Positions 43,215 to 51,672 of a stretch of 64,000 nt of DNA are shown piece after piece (the stretch's first letter is position 1; each line of letters opens with the position of its first letter). Origin of the DNA: Treponema sp. UBA3813 (GTDB lineage Bacteria > Spirochaetota > Spirochaetia > Treponematales > Treponemataceae). Location of the stretch: contig DFEB01000050.1 in assembly GCA_002368605.1 (NCBI GenBank), forward strand, positions 26,583-90,582, read 5' to 3'. The translations under genes were made by a program, and so were the position numbers. The notes under the pieces are model-generated. The model was not told where the DNA came from and ran no database searches. It saw nothing but the letters and a program-made list of their open reading frames with translations.

Positions 43215-44732
43215 CTACTTTGCTAATTTATCAAATCCTGCTAAAAGCTCTTGTGCAACCTGCAGGATTTTTTTTGCGCTTCCGGCTCTCTCGCCCTCAA
43301 TATTGAGAGGAAGCACCGGGTCGTGCAGAGATTTTCGCAATAAGAGCCAGCCTTTTTTCTCGCTGTCGTCAAAAGAAATTCTTACACCTTCGTAAGACTT
43401 CGACATGACAAGCCCGGCCTTTTCTGCCCTTGCCTTGAATTCGGCAAGAACTTTGTCGCCGTAAGAGGCAAAATCTTCTGCGGTGATTTTGTAGCGGACT
43501 TCTTCGGCTTCAAGTAGCGGCTCCAGCTTTTCGATAAGGCTTGAGAGCGTCTTTCCCTGAGCGCGTGTCTTTGCCAGTGCGATGATGATTTTGACCGCGA
43601 GGTAGGCTCCGTCGTCAAGGTAGTAATTTTCTTTGAGGGCGCCGTGACCGCTGGTTTCCATAGCCAGCGGCGAAACGATTCCTTCCGAATTGAGCCGCTT
43701 GCACTCGTTGATGACATTTTTATAGCCCCGCTTGAAGCAGTGGTGCTTGAGCCCCAAATCTTTTTCAAGGAAGCGGGTCAGCCTGTCCGAGGTGACGGAG
43801 TCCGTTATAATAGTAGAATTCGGGTAATCGGGAGCGAGAATTGCCGCCACCAGCGCGATGATTGCGTCCCGGTTCACTTCGCTTCCGTCTGGAAGCACGG
43901 CTGACATCCGGTCAACATCAGTATCGAAAATCAAGCCCAAATCAGCCTTGTTTTTGAGGACGGCACTTTGGATTGACTCCATTGCCTCATTGTTTTCGGG
44001 ATTGGGAATGTGATTGGGAAAAGTTCCGTCCGGCTCCAGAAACTGGCTCCCGGTCGTGTCGGCTCCCAGCGGTTCGAGAATCTTTGAGACGAAAAATCCG
44101 CCGGCTCCGTTCCCTGCGTCCACTAAGATTTTCAGGCCAGAAAGAGGCTTTTCTTTTTTACCGTCATTTTCCTGCTGGCTGATGGAATCAAATTCTTTTT
44201 TAATCTTATTTGAAAGAAATCCAGCGTAGAGGGAAATTAAATCAAATCGTTCTTCGTTTGTCGGCTGAGATTTTTCTTTAAAATTACAGCTATTTTCGAG
44301 AATATTCCTTATATCCTCGTGCTCAAGTCCTCCATTCTTGTCAAAGAATTTCAGTCCGTTGCGGTTGAAGGGGAGGTGGCTGGCCGTAATCATAATTGAG
44401 CCGTCAAAATTCGTTTCCTCAAAGACTATGCTCATGAACATGGCAGGAGTCGTAGACAAGCCGCAGTCGATGACATGCACTCCGCAGTATGAAAGCCCCG
44501 CCGCAGAGGCATAAGCAAGATTTTCTCCGGTAATGCGGGAATCCCGCCCGATGCCGATTCTAAGGGCAGAAATATCTTTGCCTGTCTTTTTTGAAAGCCA
44601 AAGGGCGAAACTTTGGGCGATTTTGTTTACGGCTTCGGAAGTAAGGTTTACATGCTCGCCGTCAATGCCTTCTATCGCAATTCCACGGATGTCGCTTCCG
44701 TTCTGGAGCTTGAGAAAATCTTTTGAGTCCAT
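43215..44732 (-). CDS. Phosphohexomutase (phosphomannomutase/phosphoglucomutase family)
   Basis: This 505-residue enzyme moves phosphate between the C1 and C6 positions of a hexose phosphate in the cytoplasm. The phosphoserine loop 'ITASHLP' (Ser near residue 117), the metal loop 'FDTDVDRMSAV', and the sugar-binding 'METSGHGALKENYYLDDGAY' are present. The metal loop is DTDVDR rather than the common DGDGDR. The substrate could be glucose or mannose phosphate. It is last in the minus-strand sugar cluster. Confidence 0.88.
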   Translation of the reverse strand: MDSKDFLKLQNGSDIRGIAIEGIDGEHVNLTSEAVNKIAQSFALWLSKKTGKDISALRIGIGRDSRITGENLAYASAAGLSYCGVHVIDCGLSTTPAMFMSIVFEETNFDGSIMITASHLPFNRNGLKFFDKNGGLEHEDIRNILENSCNFKEKSQPTNEERFDLISLYAGFLSNKIKKEFDSISQQENDGKKEKPLSGLKILVDAGNGAGGFFVSKILEPLGADTTGSQFLEPDGTFPNHIPNPENNEAMESIQSAVLKNKADLGLIFDTDVDRMSAVLPDGSEVNRDAIIALVAAILAPDYPNSTIITDSVTSDRLTRFLEKDLGLKHHCFKRGYKNVINECKRLNSEGIVSPLAMETSGHGALKENYYLDDGAYLAVKIIIALAKTRAQGKTLSSLIEKLEPLLEAEEVRYKITAEDFASYGDKVLAEFKARAEKAGLVMSKSYEGVRISFDDSEKKGWLLLRKSLHDPVLPLNIEGERAGSAKKILQVAQELLAGFDKLAK

Positions 44733-44753
44733 ACAGCACTTCTCTTTTAAATC

Positions 44754-44888
44754 TTATTTTTCGTTTTCACGGAGTTTACCCAGACTTCCGCCCGGATGCC
44801 ATTTGACATACTGTTTGGGGTCAAGGTCATAATCCATCTGAAGGTAGAGGCTCAGAATCTGAAGAATGAAAGTCTCCGCGATGATTGA
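44754..44888 (-). pseudogene. SIS-domain sugar isomerase remnant (C-terminal end)
   Basis: The frame that ends at 44754 reads 'IIAETFILQILSLYLQMDY' and then 'YVKWHPGGSLGKLRENEK', which strongly resembles the C-terminal end of KpsF/GutQ-type SIS-domain isomerases (HPGGALGK motif). The rest of such a gene is missing. The upstream part overlaps, in another frame, the small lipoprotein start. This suggests that a deletion joined a lipoprotein 5' end to the tail of an isomerase gene. Confidence 0.6.
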
Positions 44889-44973
44889 CTTTCTTCTCTC
44901 CTTTTTCGTTGCAGGAAAGAAGAAGACCCATTGAAAGAAGCGCGCACAATGACGCAGCAAGAATTTTTTTCAT
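44827..44973 (-). CDS. Short lipoprotein-like frame, probably a deletion fusion
   Basis: This 48-residue product has an ideal ribosome site (AGAGGAGG), a signal peptide MKKILAASLCALLSMG and lipobox 'LLLSC'. The mature part of ~28 residues has no recognisable domain and runs out of frame into the SIS-isomerase remnant. The start is convincing but the body looks like read-through into unrelated sequence. It is probably a broken lipoprotein gene, though a functional short lipoprotein is possible. Confidence 0.55.
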   Translation of the reverse strand: MKKILAASLCALLSMGLLLSCNEKGEKKVNHRGDFHSSDSEPLPSDGL

Positions 44974-45046
44974 AATTAGCCTCCTCTGTTTATGAAAAAA
45001 AATATATAAAAGCCTCTCCTGTTGAAGCCTTTCCACCTTTTTACGG

Positions 45047-45808
45047 CTAAAGCCGTGACTGTATCTCAAAAGCCGCAGTCATTATTTTTTGACTGAAACT
45101 CTCGATTTTTTCTTCTGTGACGATGCTGGTAGGACCTGATGCGCTGATTGCCCCAATTAGGGAGCCGTTTCTGTCAGTTACGGGAACTCCCACACAGCGA
45201 ACGCCGATTTCATGCTCGATGTTGTCAATGGCATATCCCCGTTCTTTTGATTGTTTAATGTCAGCGAGGATATCCTCTGTTTCGACTAGCGTATTTTCCG
45301 TGTATTTGATTTTTTCACCTGAGATGAGGTGCATTATTTCGTTTTCTTCCATTGATATGAGCAAAGCTTTGCCTAGTGAAGTGCAGTAATAGGGGGCCGT
45401 TTCCCCAAGAATTGAGCGGTATGGAATGTTTTTCCCGTAACTCTTTGGATATGCCGAAAAGAGATATAGAACTTTGTCTCCGTGAGGAATTCCAAAATAG
45501 ACGATTGCATTTAAGTCGCTTGCCAAATCTTTTATGACCGGCACGATGAGGTTTGTGTAGGGGTAGCTGGACATGACCGTGTAGGAGAATTGCACCATCT
45601 TGAAGTCGAGGCTGTATTTTTCAGAGGTCTTATTTTTTTTGACATAGCCACATTCTTCAAGGGTGGCGAGAATATTGTAGACATTGCTTTTGTTGAGATC
45701 GAGAAGACGGGCTATTTCCGAAACGCCAAGCTCCCTTGCTTTTGGCGTGAAACATTCGAGAACTTTAAGGGCTTTATGTAATGATTTGACTTTGCCTTCC
45801 GCTTCCAT
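45047..45808 (-). CDS. IclR-family transcriptional regulator
   Basis: This 253-residue regulator has an N-terminal winged helix (residues 1-70, 'VSEIARLLDLNKSNVYNILATLEECGYVKK') and the C-terminal IclR effector domain with 'SLGKALLISM', 'RGYAIDNIEHEIGVRCVGVPV' and 'GAISASGP'. It probably represses the sugar cluster until a sugar metabolite binds. It follows yhcH by eight bases. A 41-base inverted repeat at 46291-46331 overlapping the yhcH promoter is its best candidate operator. Confidence 0.92.
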   Translation of the reverse strand: MEAEGKVKSLHKALKVLECFTPKARELGVSEIARLLDLNKSNVYNILATLEECGYVKKNKTSEKYSLDFKMVQFSYTVMSSYPYTNLIVPVIKDLASDLNAIVYFGIPHGDKVLYLFSAYPKSYGKNIPYRSILGETAPYYCTSLGKALLISMEENEIMHLISGEKIKYTENTLVETEDILADIKQSKERGYAIDNIEHEIGVRCVGVPVTDRNGSLIGAISASGPTSIVTEEKIESFSQKIMTAAFEIQSRL

Positions 45809-45816
45809 AAAACTTC

Positions 45817-46275
45817 CTATAACTTGATTTTCATGCAGATTTTTCGGACTTTTGCCTTTTTGCCTTCGCTTGCCTTGAGACAGGGCATGTGGGCATCTTC
45901 CGGAAAGAGAATGCAGGCAATTTTGCCGCCGATTGTTACCGTTTCTTTTGCCTTTCCTGAGAGTTTGTGAAAGTCAGACTCTGGATTGTAAGGCTCAAGC
46001 TCAGAAAGAGAGGCCGTGTCTGCCCAACCAATATTCTCGCTCCCCTCTATTAGGAATTGAATGTCAATGTAGGAGCGATGAGCCTCAAAAAAACTCTCCG
46101 CTATAGATTTTGTTTCATATTCTTGAACATTTACGAATAAATCCGAGCCTTGAATTTCATGTTTTCCCAGAGAAAGAGAAATAAGATTCGTGTTTTGAAT
46201 CCAGTCGAAAGCTTTTTTAAAAAGCGGGTTTAGAGAATCGTAGCGATGAAGATTTTTGAAATCTGAAACGACCAT
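45817..46275 (-). CDS. YhcH/YjgK/YiaL-family sugar anomerase-like protein
   Basis: This 152-residue cupin-like protein of the YhcH/YiaL/EbgC family has 'SYIDIQFLIEGSENIGW' and 'CILFPEDAHMPCL', with the conserved His that binds metal. Relatives open or interconvert anomers of sugars such as sialic acid. It is the first gene of the IclR operon and has AAGGA before its ATG. The substrate is unknown. Confidence 0.88.
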   Translation of the reverse strand: MVVSDFKNLHRYDSLNPLFKKAFDWIQNTNLISLSLGKHEIQGSDLFVNVQEYETKSIAESFFEAHRSYIDIQFLIEGSENIGWADTASLSELEPYNPESDFHKLSGKAKETVTIGGKIACILFPEDAHMPCLKASEGKKAKVRKICMKIKL

Positions 46276-46290
46276 TTTGACATCCTTGTT

Positions 46291-46331
46291 TTACAAAACG
46301 ATGTTCTGAAATAGAGAACGCTGTTTTGTAA
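46291..46331. promoter_or_regulatory. Inverted-repeat operator overlapping the yhcH transcription start
   Basis: TTACAAAACGATGTTCT (46291-46307) is mirrored by AGAACGCTGTTTTGTAA (46315-46331), with three mismatches between the arms and a 7-base centre. The repeat starts just downstream of the yhcH -10 box, the position expected for a repressor. IclR proteins typically bind such palindromes, and the iclR gene is in the same operon. Confidence 0.65.
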
Positions 46332-46335
46332 TTCT

Positions 46336-46363
46336 AGAATATCATGAATTTTGATATTGTCAA
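46336..46363 (-). promoter_or_regulatory. Sigma-70 promoter of the yhcH-iclR operon
   Basis: On the minus strand, TTGACA (46363-46358) is separated by 16 bases from TATTCT (46341-46336). The palindromic operator begins five bases downstream. Confidence 0.7.
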
Positions 46364-46424
46364 GAAAAATGTCGGAAAATGAGAAAAATCTTGTAAATTA
46401 GAACAAAAACGATGTAGAATAATA

Positions 46425-46685
46425 TTGATTATTGAAAATTCTGATATGGGGCATGGGGATAAAATTGCTATTGTTGACGCAAATTTTCCGGCAAATACTA
46501 ACGGAAAGCGAGTCCTTCAATTTCCTGGCATAAGGGCTGATGATTTACTCAAGGCGATTCTGCCGCTCTTTCCCCTTGACCATGTTCCTGAATATGCGGC
46601 TCGTCTCATGGATATGGATCCGAAGGATAAGGCAGCAGGGATGAGAGAGCCGGAATTGATATTATTCTCGCAAAGGGGGTTGTAA
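46425..46685 (+). pseudogene. FucU/RbsD-like mutarotase remnant
   Basis: The frame encodes 'MGHGDKIAIVDANFPA', 'LPLFPLD' and 'AAGMREPEL', the hallmark middle of FucU/RbsD-family sugar mutarotases. It lacks the usual N-terminal ~18 residues and the last ~60 residues, ending abruptly in 'LILFSQRGL'. The only start is a TTG with no ribosome site. The gene appears truncated at both ends, in keeping with a decaying sugar locus beside yhcH and iclR. Confidence 0.7.
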
Positions 46686-46717
46686 AATAAGTTTTTTCTT
46701 GGAATCTGCCTGTAGTC

Positions 46718-46746
46718 TTGTAATTTGAATTGTAAAAATGTAATAT
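46718..46746 (+). promoter_or_regulatory. Possible promoter of apbE, nine bases before the ATG
   Basis: TTGTAA (46718-46723), a 17-base spacer and TAATAT (46741-46746) precede the ATG at 46756 by nine bases. No Shine-Dalgarno site is present. Confidence 0.4.
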
Positions 46747-46755
46747 TGAAATAGA

Positions 46756-47793
46756 ATGAAAATAGACTTGAAGTCTTTTGCCCCCTTGCTGCTTTTGCTT
46801 CTGCTTTTTTCTTTTTCTTCTTGCAGTAAGGCTGACCCGCGTTTTGAGCAGGCATTAGGTACAATCTGCTATGTCGATTTGTACAATCAGGGCACAGAAG
46901 CCATTTATGATGAAATTTTTGCTCGTATCGATCAGTTGAATACTGAATTCAGCCTCAATAAAGCAGAGTCTGATTTATTTAATATTAATCATTTTGCCTC
47001 TCACGAAAAGGTGTTTGTCGGGAATGATGTGTTTAAGGTTCTTGAAACAGCGCAAAAAATCGCAGCACTTACGGACGGTGCTTTTGATGTTTCGATAGAG
47101 CCTTTGGTATCCCTTTGGCATGTAAATTCACCATCCCCACATGTTGCTTCTCAATCAGAAATCGATGACTTGTTGCCCCTTGTGGATTATAAAAATATTG
47201 AACTTAATCCTGAGGAAAAATCAGTTCGGCTCTTAAAGCCTGGAATGCAGCTTGATTTTGGCGGAATAGCAAAAGGCTATGTGGCTGATGAAGTTGCAAA
47301 AATCTGTAAAAAGCATAAAATCCGCAGAGCTGTCATAGATTTAGGCGGCAATGTCTATGTATATGGAAAAAAAGCAAAAAATGCCCTGTGGAATGTCGGC
47401 GTAAAAAATCCAGAATTTCCAGATGTTTCCGCGCCTTTGCTGAAAATTTCCATTCCGCAAATGGCTGTCGTGACTAGCGGAATGTACGAGCGCTTTTTTG
47501 AAGAAGGCGAAAAACGCTATCATCATATTCTTTCCCCCAAAGATGGTTATCCAATCGAAAATGAATTGGCTTCTGTTACAGTCATTTCCGAGAATTCCAT
47601 GCTTGCCGATGCTCTTACGACGGCTTTCTTTGTTCTTGGAAAACAGGCTTCCCTTGCCCTTATGCCTCGTATTGAGCAGAATTTCCGTGAAGATTTTTAT
47701 GTTATCTTTATTGAAAAGAACCGAACGGTTTCATTTTCGCCAAATTTTCCTTTTGAATACAAAATTCTGTACGAAAATTGGTCATCTCTCTAA
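46756..47793 (+). CDS. apbE: ApbE-type FAD:protein FMN transferase lipoprotein
   Basis: This 345-residue protein has a signal peptide and lipobox 'FSSC' (Cys23). ApbE family motifs include 'LTDGAFDVSIEPLVSLWHV', 'LDFGGIAKGYVADEVAKI', 'VIDLGGNVYVYG' and 'SVTVISENSMLADALTTAFFVLG'. It transfers FMN from FAD to Thr/Ser of target proteins in the periplasm, for example subunits of Rnf or Nqr. No target complex is in the window. Confidence 0.93.
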   Translation: MKIDLKSFAPLLLLLLLFSFSSCSKADPRFEQALGTICYVDLYNQGTEAIYDEIFARIDQLNTEFSLNKAESDLFNINHFASHEKVFVGNDVFKVLETAQKIAALTDGAFDVSIEPLVSLWHVNSPSPHVASQSEIDDLLPLVDYKNIELNPEEKSVRLLKPGMQLDFGGIAKGYVADEVAKICKKHKIRRAVIDLGGNVYVYGKKAKNALWNVGVKNPEFPDVSAPLLKISIPQMAVVTSGMYERFFEEGEKRYHHILSPKDGYPIENELASVTVISENSMLADALTTAFFVLGKQASLALMPRIEQNFREDFYVIFIEKNRTVSFSPNFPFEYKILYENWSSL

Positions 47794-47898
47794 AAAATCA
47801 AATTTCCATTTTTCACTGAAAAAAATATAACTTTTTTTTCCAAAAAAAATATGAAAACTCCAGCTTTTGTGTTATACTGAATTTAGCGCGTGGTTTAA

Positions 47899-49635
47899 AT
47901 GAGTTACGGTTTGGAAAATTTGGAAACAAGGCAACTCGAAGGCCTTGTTACGATACTCAATCAATGTACGGATTCCTTTCTCTTTGTGTTCGATTTGTCA
48001 AAAGACACTTACTTTATATCTTCGTATGCCCGCAATATTTTTAATTTCCCAGAAGAAAAAATAGAAAACGCCACGCAGGAAATCATGAAGATTGTCTACT
48101 CCGAGGATCAGCCTTCTTTGCGCGCTGACCTTGATTTGCTTAAAACTGGTAAAAAAACTGAGCACAATCTTGATTACCGTTGGGTTAACAAAAACGGAAA
48201 GCCGGTTTGGATTCGTTGCCGTGGGCGTCTTCTTCCCAATGATAATGACGAAAGCCGCATTTTGGTCGGGGAAGTCTCAATCGTCACCGATGAAGATAAG
48301 ACCGACTTGCTTACTGGGCTTGCCACAGAGTCCCAGCTTCGTATTGACTTCGGCTCTGTATGGACAAAAAAGCAAAATGTTTCAGGATTTTTGCTTAAAA
48401 TTGATATCGACAATCTTGGCGCAATCAATGAGCAGTATGGTGTTATGACAGGTGATGTCATCGTCTCGAAAGTCGGTGATTGTTGCCGAAAAGTCTGCTC
48501 TGGAACAGCAAAAGCCTATAAACTGTCAAGCGATGAATTTGTCTGTATGAACCTTACAGGAAAGTCTGCGCTTGTTGCTCAAAAAATGTATGAGAACTTG
48601 CGCCGCGAAATTTCAGAAGCCGAACATGGATTAGGTTACGACATCATCTTCACTGTCTCTGGCGGAATGGTTGCTTTTATGAATGATGCTTCTCAGCTTG
48701 ATGGCTTATTTCGAAAAGTCAATTATTCAATAAACACGGCAAAACGAAACGGACGCAATAATCTAGTTACATTCAATGCGGTTGATTATACACAGCATCT
48801 AAAAACCCTTGATTTTCAGGAAAAAATCCGAGATTCAATCCGAAATGATTTTTCTGGATTCGAATTGTATTACCAGCCTGTCGTCGATGCAAAAAATCTT
48901 TACCTTGATGTTGATAAAACTGTCCTCAATGTCATCGGTTGCGAAGCCCTCATCCGCTGGACTTGTCCTGGTTACGGTATCCTTACGCCTGATGAATTCA
49001 TCCCTATTTTGGAACGAACTGGCATGATTGTTTCGGTCGGCCGATGGATTTTGCGTACGGCTTTTATGCAATGCGCTGAATGGAACCGTCTGCAAAAAGA
49101 TTTTCGGGTGAGCGTAAACCTCTCCTTCATTCAAGTCAAAAAGAGTGATATTTTGCGGGATGTTGAGACGGCTCTGCTTATTTCCGAGGTCAACCCCAAG
49201 AATGTCACGCTTGAACTCACCGAGAGTGGATATATAGACAATGGCGATGAATTGCAGGCGCTTACAGAGGCTTTCTCAAAACTTGGAGTAAATGTTGACA
49301 TCGATGATTTTGGTACAGGCTATTCAAATCTTCGTTACTTGCAATATCTCAAGGCAAACACTCTAAAGCTCGACTACACATTCGTTCAAAAAGCGACTGC
49401 TGGCAATGAAGGCGACCGCAAGATTATCAAGCATATTACTCAAATGGCTCACGAACTTGGAATGCTAGTCTGCATGGAAGGAATTGAAGAAAAGAGCGAT
49501 ATCGAGAAGCTTATTGAGTATGGACCAGATAAATTCCAGGGCTTCTATTTCGGTCGCCCATGCAACAATATAGATTTCCGTGAGCACCATTTGCGCCTTG
49601 ATGTAAACAAAGATGTTTACAAAAAGACGAAATAA
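47899..49635 (+). CDS. PAS-GGDEF-EAL c-di-GMP phosphodiesterase
   Basis: This 578-residue soluble protein has a PAS domain (about residues 15-130), a degenerate GGDEF domain ('KLSSDEF' in place of GGDEF, about 140-300) and an EAL domain (about 320-565). The EAL catalytic set is complete: 'CEALIRW', 'ELTESGY', 'DIDDFGTGYSN', 'LKLDYTF', 'MEGIEE' and 'QGFYFGRP'. It should therefore hydrolyse c-di-GMP, with the GGDEF part likely sensing GTP. The ATG has no clear Shine-Dalgarno site, but a TATACT box lies about 20 bases upstream. Confidence 0.9.
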   Translation: MSYGLENLETRQLEGLVTILNQCTDSFLFVFDLSKDTYFISSYARNIFNFPEEKIENATQEIMKIVYSEDQPSLRADLDLLKTGKKTEHNLDYRWVNKNGKPVWIRCRGRLLPNDNDESRILVGEVSIVTDEDKTDLLTGLATESQLRIDFGSVWTKKQNVSGFLLKIDIDNLGAINEQYGVMTGDVIVSKVGDCCRKVCSGTAKAYKLSSDEFVCMNLTGKSALVAQKMYENLRREISEAEHGLGYDIIFTVSGGMVAFMNDASQLDGLFRKVNYSINTAKRNGRNNLVTFNAVDYTQHLKTLDFQEKIRDSIRNDFSGFELYYQPVVDAKNLYLDVDKTVLNVIGCEALIRWTCPGYGILTPDEFIPILERTGMIVSVGRWILRTAFMQCAEWNRLQKDFRVSVNLSFIQVKKSDILRDVETALLISEVNPKNVTLELTESGYIDNGDELQALTEAFSKLGVNVDIDDFGTGYSNLRYLQYLKANTLKLDYTFVQKATAGNEGDRKIIKHITQMAHELGMLVCMEGIEEKSDIEKLIEYGPDKFQGFYFGRPCNNIDFREHHLRLDVNKDVYKKTK

Positions 49636-49637
49636 TC

Positions 49638-50867
49638 TTAAATATAGTGCTTCAAATCCACCTTATCAAATGATTTTGTTTTAACTGCTACGATGTAGCT
49701 TCCTGTTATAGCAGAAAGGGCATCGAATGCCCCTGCAAAACTGCAAAGAATCGGCATCATAGGGCGCAAAAGCAGGTATCCAGCTTCAAATCCGCGGCCA
49801 TACATTGCGCATATAACAGTGAGTGCGACAAATGTGCCTCCTTGCGGGAATGAACCGAGAGCGAATGAAGTGACGAGCGCCACTCCAAAAATCCATGACA
49901 CATCAAAAAATGTGAATCCAAGTGGCGTATAAGAGCGGAAAATCGTTACGAAACAAATTGTAGAGACAAGAGCCGTGCCTCCCCTTGCAAAAATCGAAAA
50001 GAGGGGGAGAGAGAAATTGTTTGTCTCATCGTGGATACCGAGGCTTTCTTTTGTGTGACGGCTTGCCGTGAGTAAGGTTAGATTTGAGTCGCCGGAGAAA
50101 AATCCTGTTATTATAGGACAAATGCTGGCGTAGAGAATATGGTAGGGGTGTAAGTCCTTACAAAGAAAACGCAAAATAATTGGATAGATTACTCCCGCGA
50201 CAATTATAAAATCCGCAAGGAGCATTACGAAAATCGGAACAAAGGTAGTGACTGAGAAAATGGAGCGAGCCTGAAGCATCCAATAACAAGAAATGGCAAT
50301 CATTCCAACGGAAAGCCATTCAACGAAAAATGCCGACATGGTTTGGCATACTTTCATCGCAGACTCAAACAAACTCAAGACGGGTTTTGAGTCGTTGATA
50401 TCAGACGCACATGCACCTCCTGCGAAGGCTGCGATTACAAATACAGGAAGCAGAAAAAGCCCGTTCTTGAGTGCGTCAAAACCAGAGTAGGGGAAAGTGC
50501 TGAAAATCATCTCTTTGATGTTAATTGTCGGGTCTTCGGAAATCTTTTCGCCTGTGATTGGAATTCGAGGCAAAGAAACGATAAGAATCGTAATCAGACC
50601 GAGTAGAAGCAAAATAAGGGTTGACCCGATGATTGTGCTGGCTGTCCACAGGCTTGTCTTCATAATGCGCTTTTTGTTGCGCAAATTGTACATGGACATT
50701 GCCGTTCCGAAGAAAATGAGCGGAATGAGCGAATATCGACCAAAACGAACGGCAAATTCCGAAATGCTTGACACTGCGGATTCTACCTGCGGAATGTTAA
50801 GCGGAAGAATAAAAGCTGCAATAATACCGAGCAGCGTTCCAATTATGTATTTAATCCAAACTTTCAT
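49638..50867 (-). CDS. Dicarboxylate/amino acid:cation symporter (DAACS family)
   Basis: This 409-residue membrane protein has about eight helices and the family hairpin 'FARGGTALVSTICFVTIF' plus 'ALGSFPQGGTFVALTVICAMYG'. Such transporters import C4-dicarboxylates or acidic amino acids with Na+ or H+. The ATG at 50867 was chosen; a GTG start at 50903 would add 12 non-hydrophobic residues and overlap the promoter. The extended -10 box lies six bases upstream. Confidence 0.88.
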   Translation of the reverse strand: MKVWIKYIIGTLLGIIAAFILPLNIPQVESAVSSISEFAVRFGRYSLIPLIFFGTAMSMYNLRNKKRIMKTSLWTASTIIGSTLILLLLGLITILIVSLPRIPITGEKISEDPTINIKEMIFSTFPYSGFDALKNGLFLLPVFVIAAFAGGACASDINDSKPVLSLFESAMKVCQTMSAFFVEWLSVGMIAISCYWMLQARSIFSVTTFVPIFVMLLADFIIVAGVIYPIILRFLCKDLHPYHILYASICPIITGFFSGDSNLTLLTASRHTKESLGIHDETNNFSLPLFSIFARGGTALVSTICFVTIFRSYTPLGFTFFDVSWIFGVALVTSFALGSFPQGGTFVALTVICAMYGRGFEAGYLLLRPMMPILCSFAGAFDALSAITGSYIVAVKTKSFDKVDLKHYI

Positions 50868-50873
50868 GAAGTC

Positions 50874-50882
50874 ATTATAACA
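50874..50882 (-). promoter_or_regulatory. Extended -10 promoter of the symporter gene, six bases before the ATG
   Basis: On the minus strand TGTTATAAT ends six bases before the ATG at 50867. The TG pair makes a -35 box less necessary. The opposite-strand gene at 50935 has a matching extended -10 box. Confidence 0.55.
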
Positions 50883-50917
50883 AATTGCAAGAGAATCTAC
50901 CACCTGTTAAAAAAATA

Positions 50918-50926
50918 TGCTATAAT
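50918..50926 (+). promoter_or_regulatory. Extended -10 promoter of the gene at 50935, eight bases before the ATG
   Basis: TGCTATAAT occupies 50918-50926 and the ATG is at 50935. No purine-rich ribosome site lies between. The distance is too short for a normal leader, so a leaderless transcript is expected. Confidence 0.6.
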
Positions 50927-50934
50927 TGTCCGCT

Positions 50935-51672
50935 ATGGGAAAGATGATTTTATTTGCCGGTAAGGAACTTCCTGCCGGAAACGATATTGCGTCGGGAGCT
51001 TCTTTTCAGGGGCGTAAAGTAATTGCGACGAGTTCTGTGCTTGCCGATGGTGAAGAACATGCTAATACAAGTGGTGTGATTGCAGTTTCGTGGAACAGAG
51101 GTTCAGCTCTTTCTTGTCGCTCTCTTGCCCTCAAATGTGAAAATGAAGGCGGTCTTGACGAAGCTGTTCTCATTTTCGATGAGTTTTATTTTGCGACAAA
51201 GTACCGGGATTCAAATATCAATGCGCAAATTATCGAAGAGCTAATTGCAAGCTATCAGTATCTTGCTCAGGAATTGGTCTCTCGTTTTGCCCGATTTCCT
51301 GAAAAAGTTGGAAAAATCGCTTTCATTCACAAATCCAATTATGGTCTCGCTGACGGAATTAATTCTTCTTCTCTTAGGTCTTCTGGAGTGGAGCTTTCAA
51401 ATCCGATTGTTGCTTCTGCAAGCGGAGCATTCAAGGCTTTCGCTGAGAATATGGCCGCTGAACTGGCAGAGGGAAATTCCGTCATTCCGATTCTAGTCTC
51501 TTGCGAGCCGAACAACGACCTTTCAAAGAGAGACTCTTCTCTTTCTGTCTGGCTTTGCGAATATATGGACGCAATCGACAATCTCAAAAAGCCCCTTTCT
51601 CCAAAACAGAAAGTCGCCTGGGTCAAGGCCGGGGCAAAAAGTCCGTCAGGTTTGGGAATTCTGGGATTTTAA
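50935..51672 (+). CDS. Conserved-looking protein, possibly SDR-fold related
   Basis: From the ATG at 50935 this is a 245-residue soluble protein. It is not confidently assigned. The segment 'NPIVASASGAFKAFAENMAAELAEG' resembles the helix after the catalytic Tyr-Lys in short-chain dehydrogenases, but the YxxxK motif and a clear nucleotide-binding Gly motif are missing. It is the first gene of an operon with the XPB helicase, whose ATG follows its stop codon directly. It may act with that helicase or be an unrelated passenger. Confidence 0.6.
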   Translation: MGKMILFAGKELPAGNDIASGASFQGRKVIATSSVLADGEEHANTSGVIAVSWNRGSALSCRSLALKCENEGGLDEAVLIFDEFYFATKYRDSNINAQIIEELIASYQYLAQELVSRFARFPEKVGKIAFIHKSNYGLADGINSSSLRSSGVELSNPIVASASGAFKAFAENMAAELAEGNSVIPILVSCEPNNDLSKRDSSLSVWLCEYMDAIDNLKKPLSPKQKVAWVKAGAKSPSGLGILGF

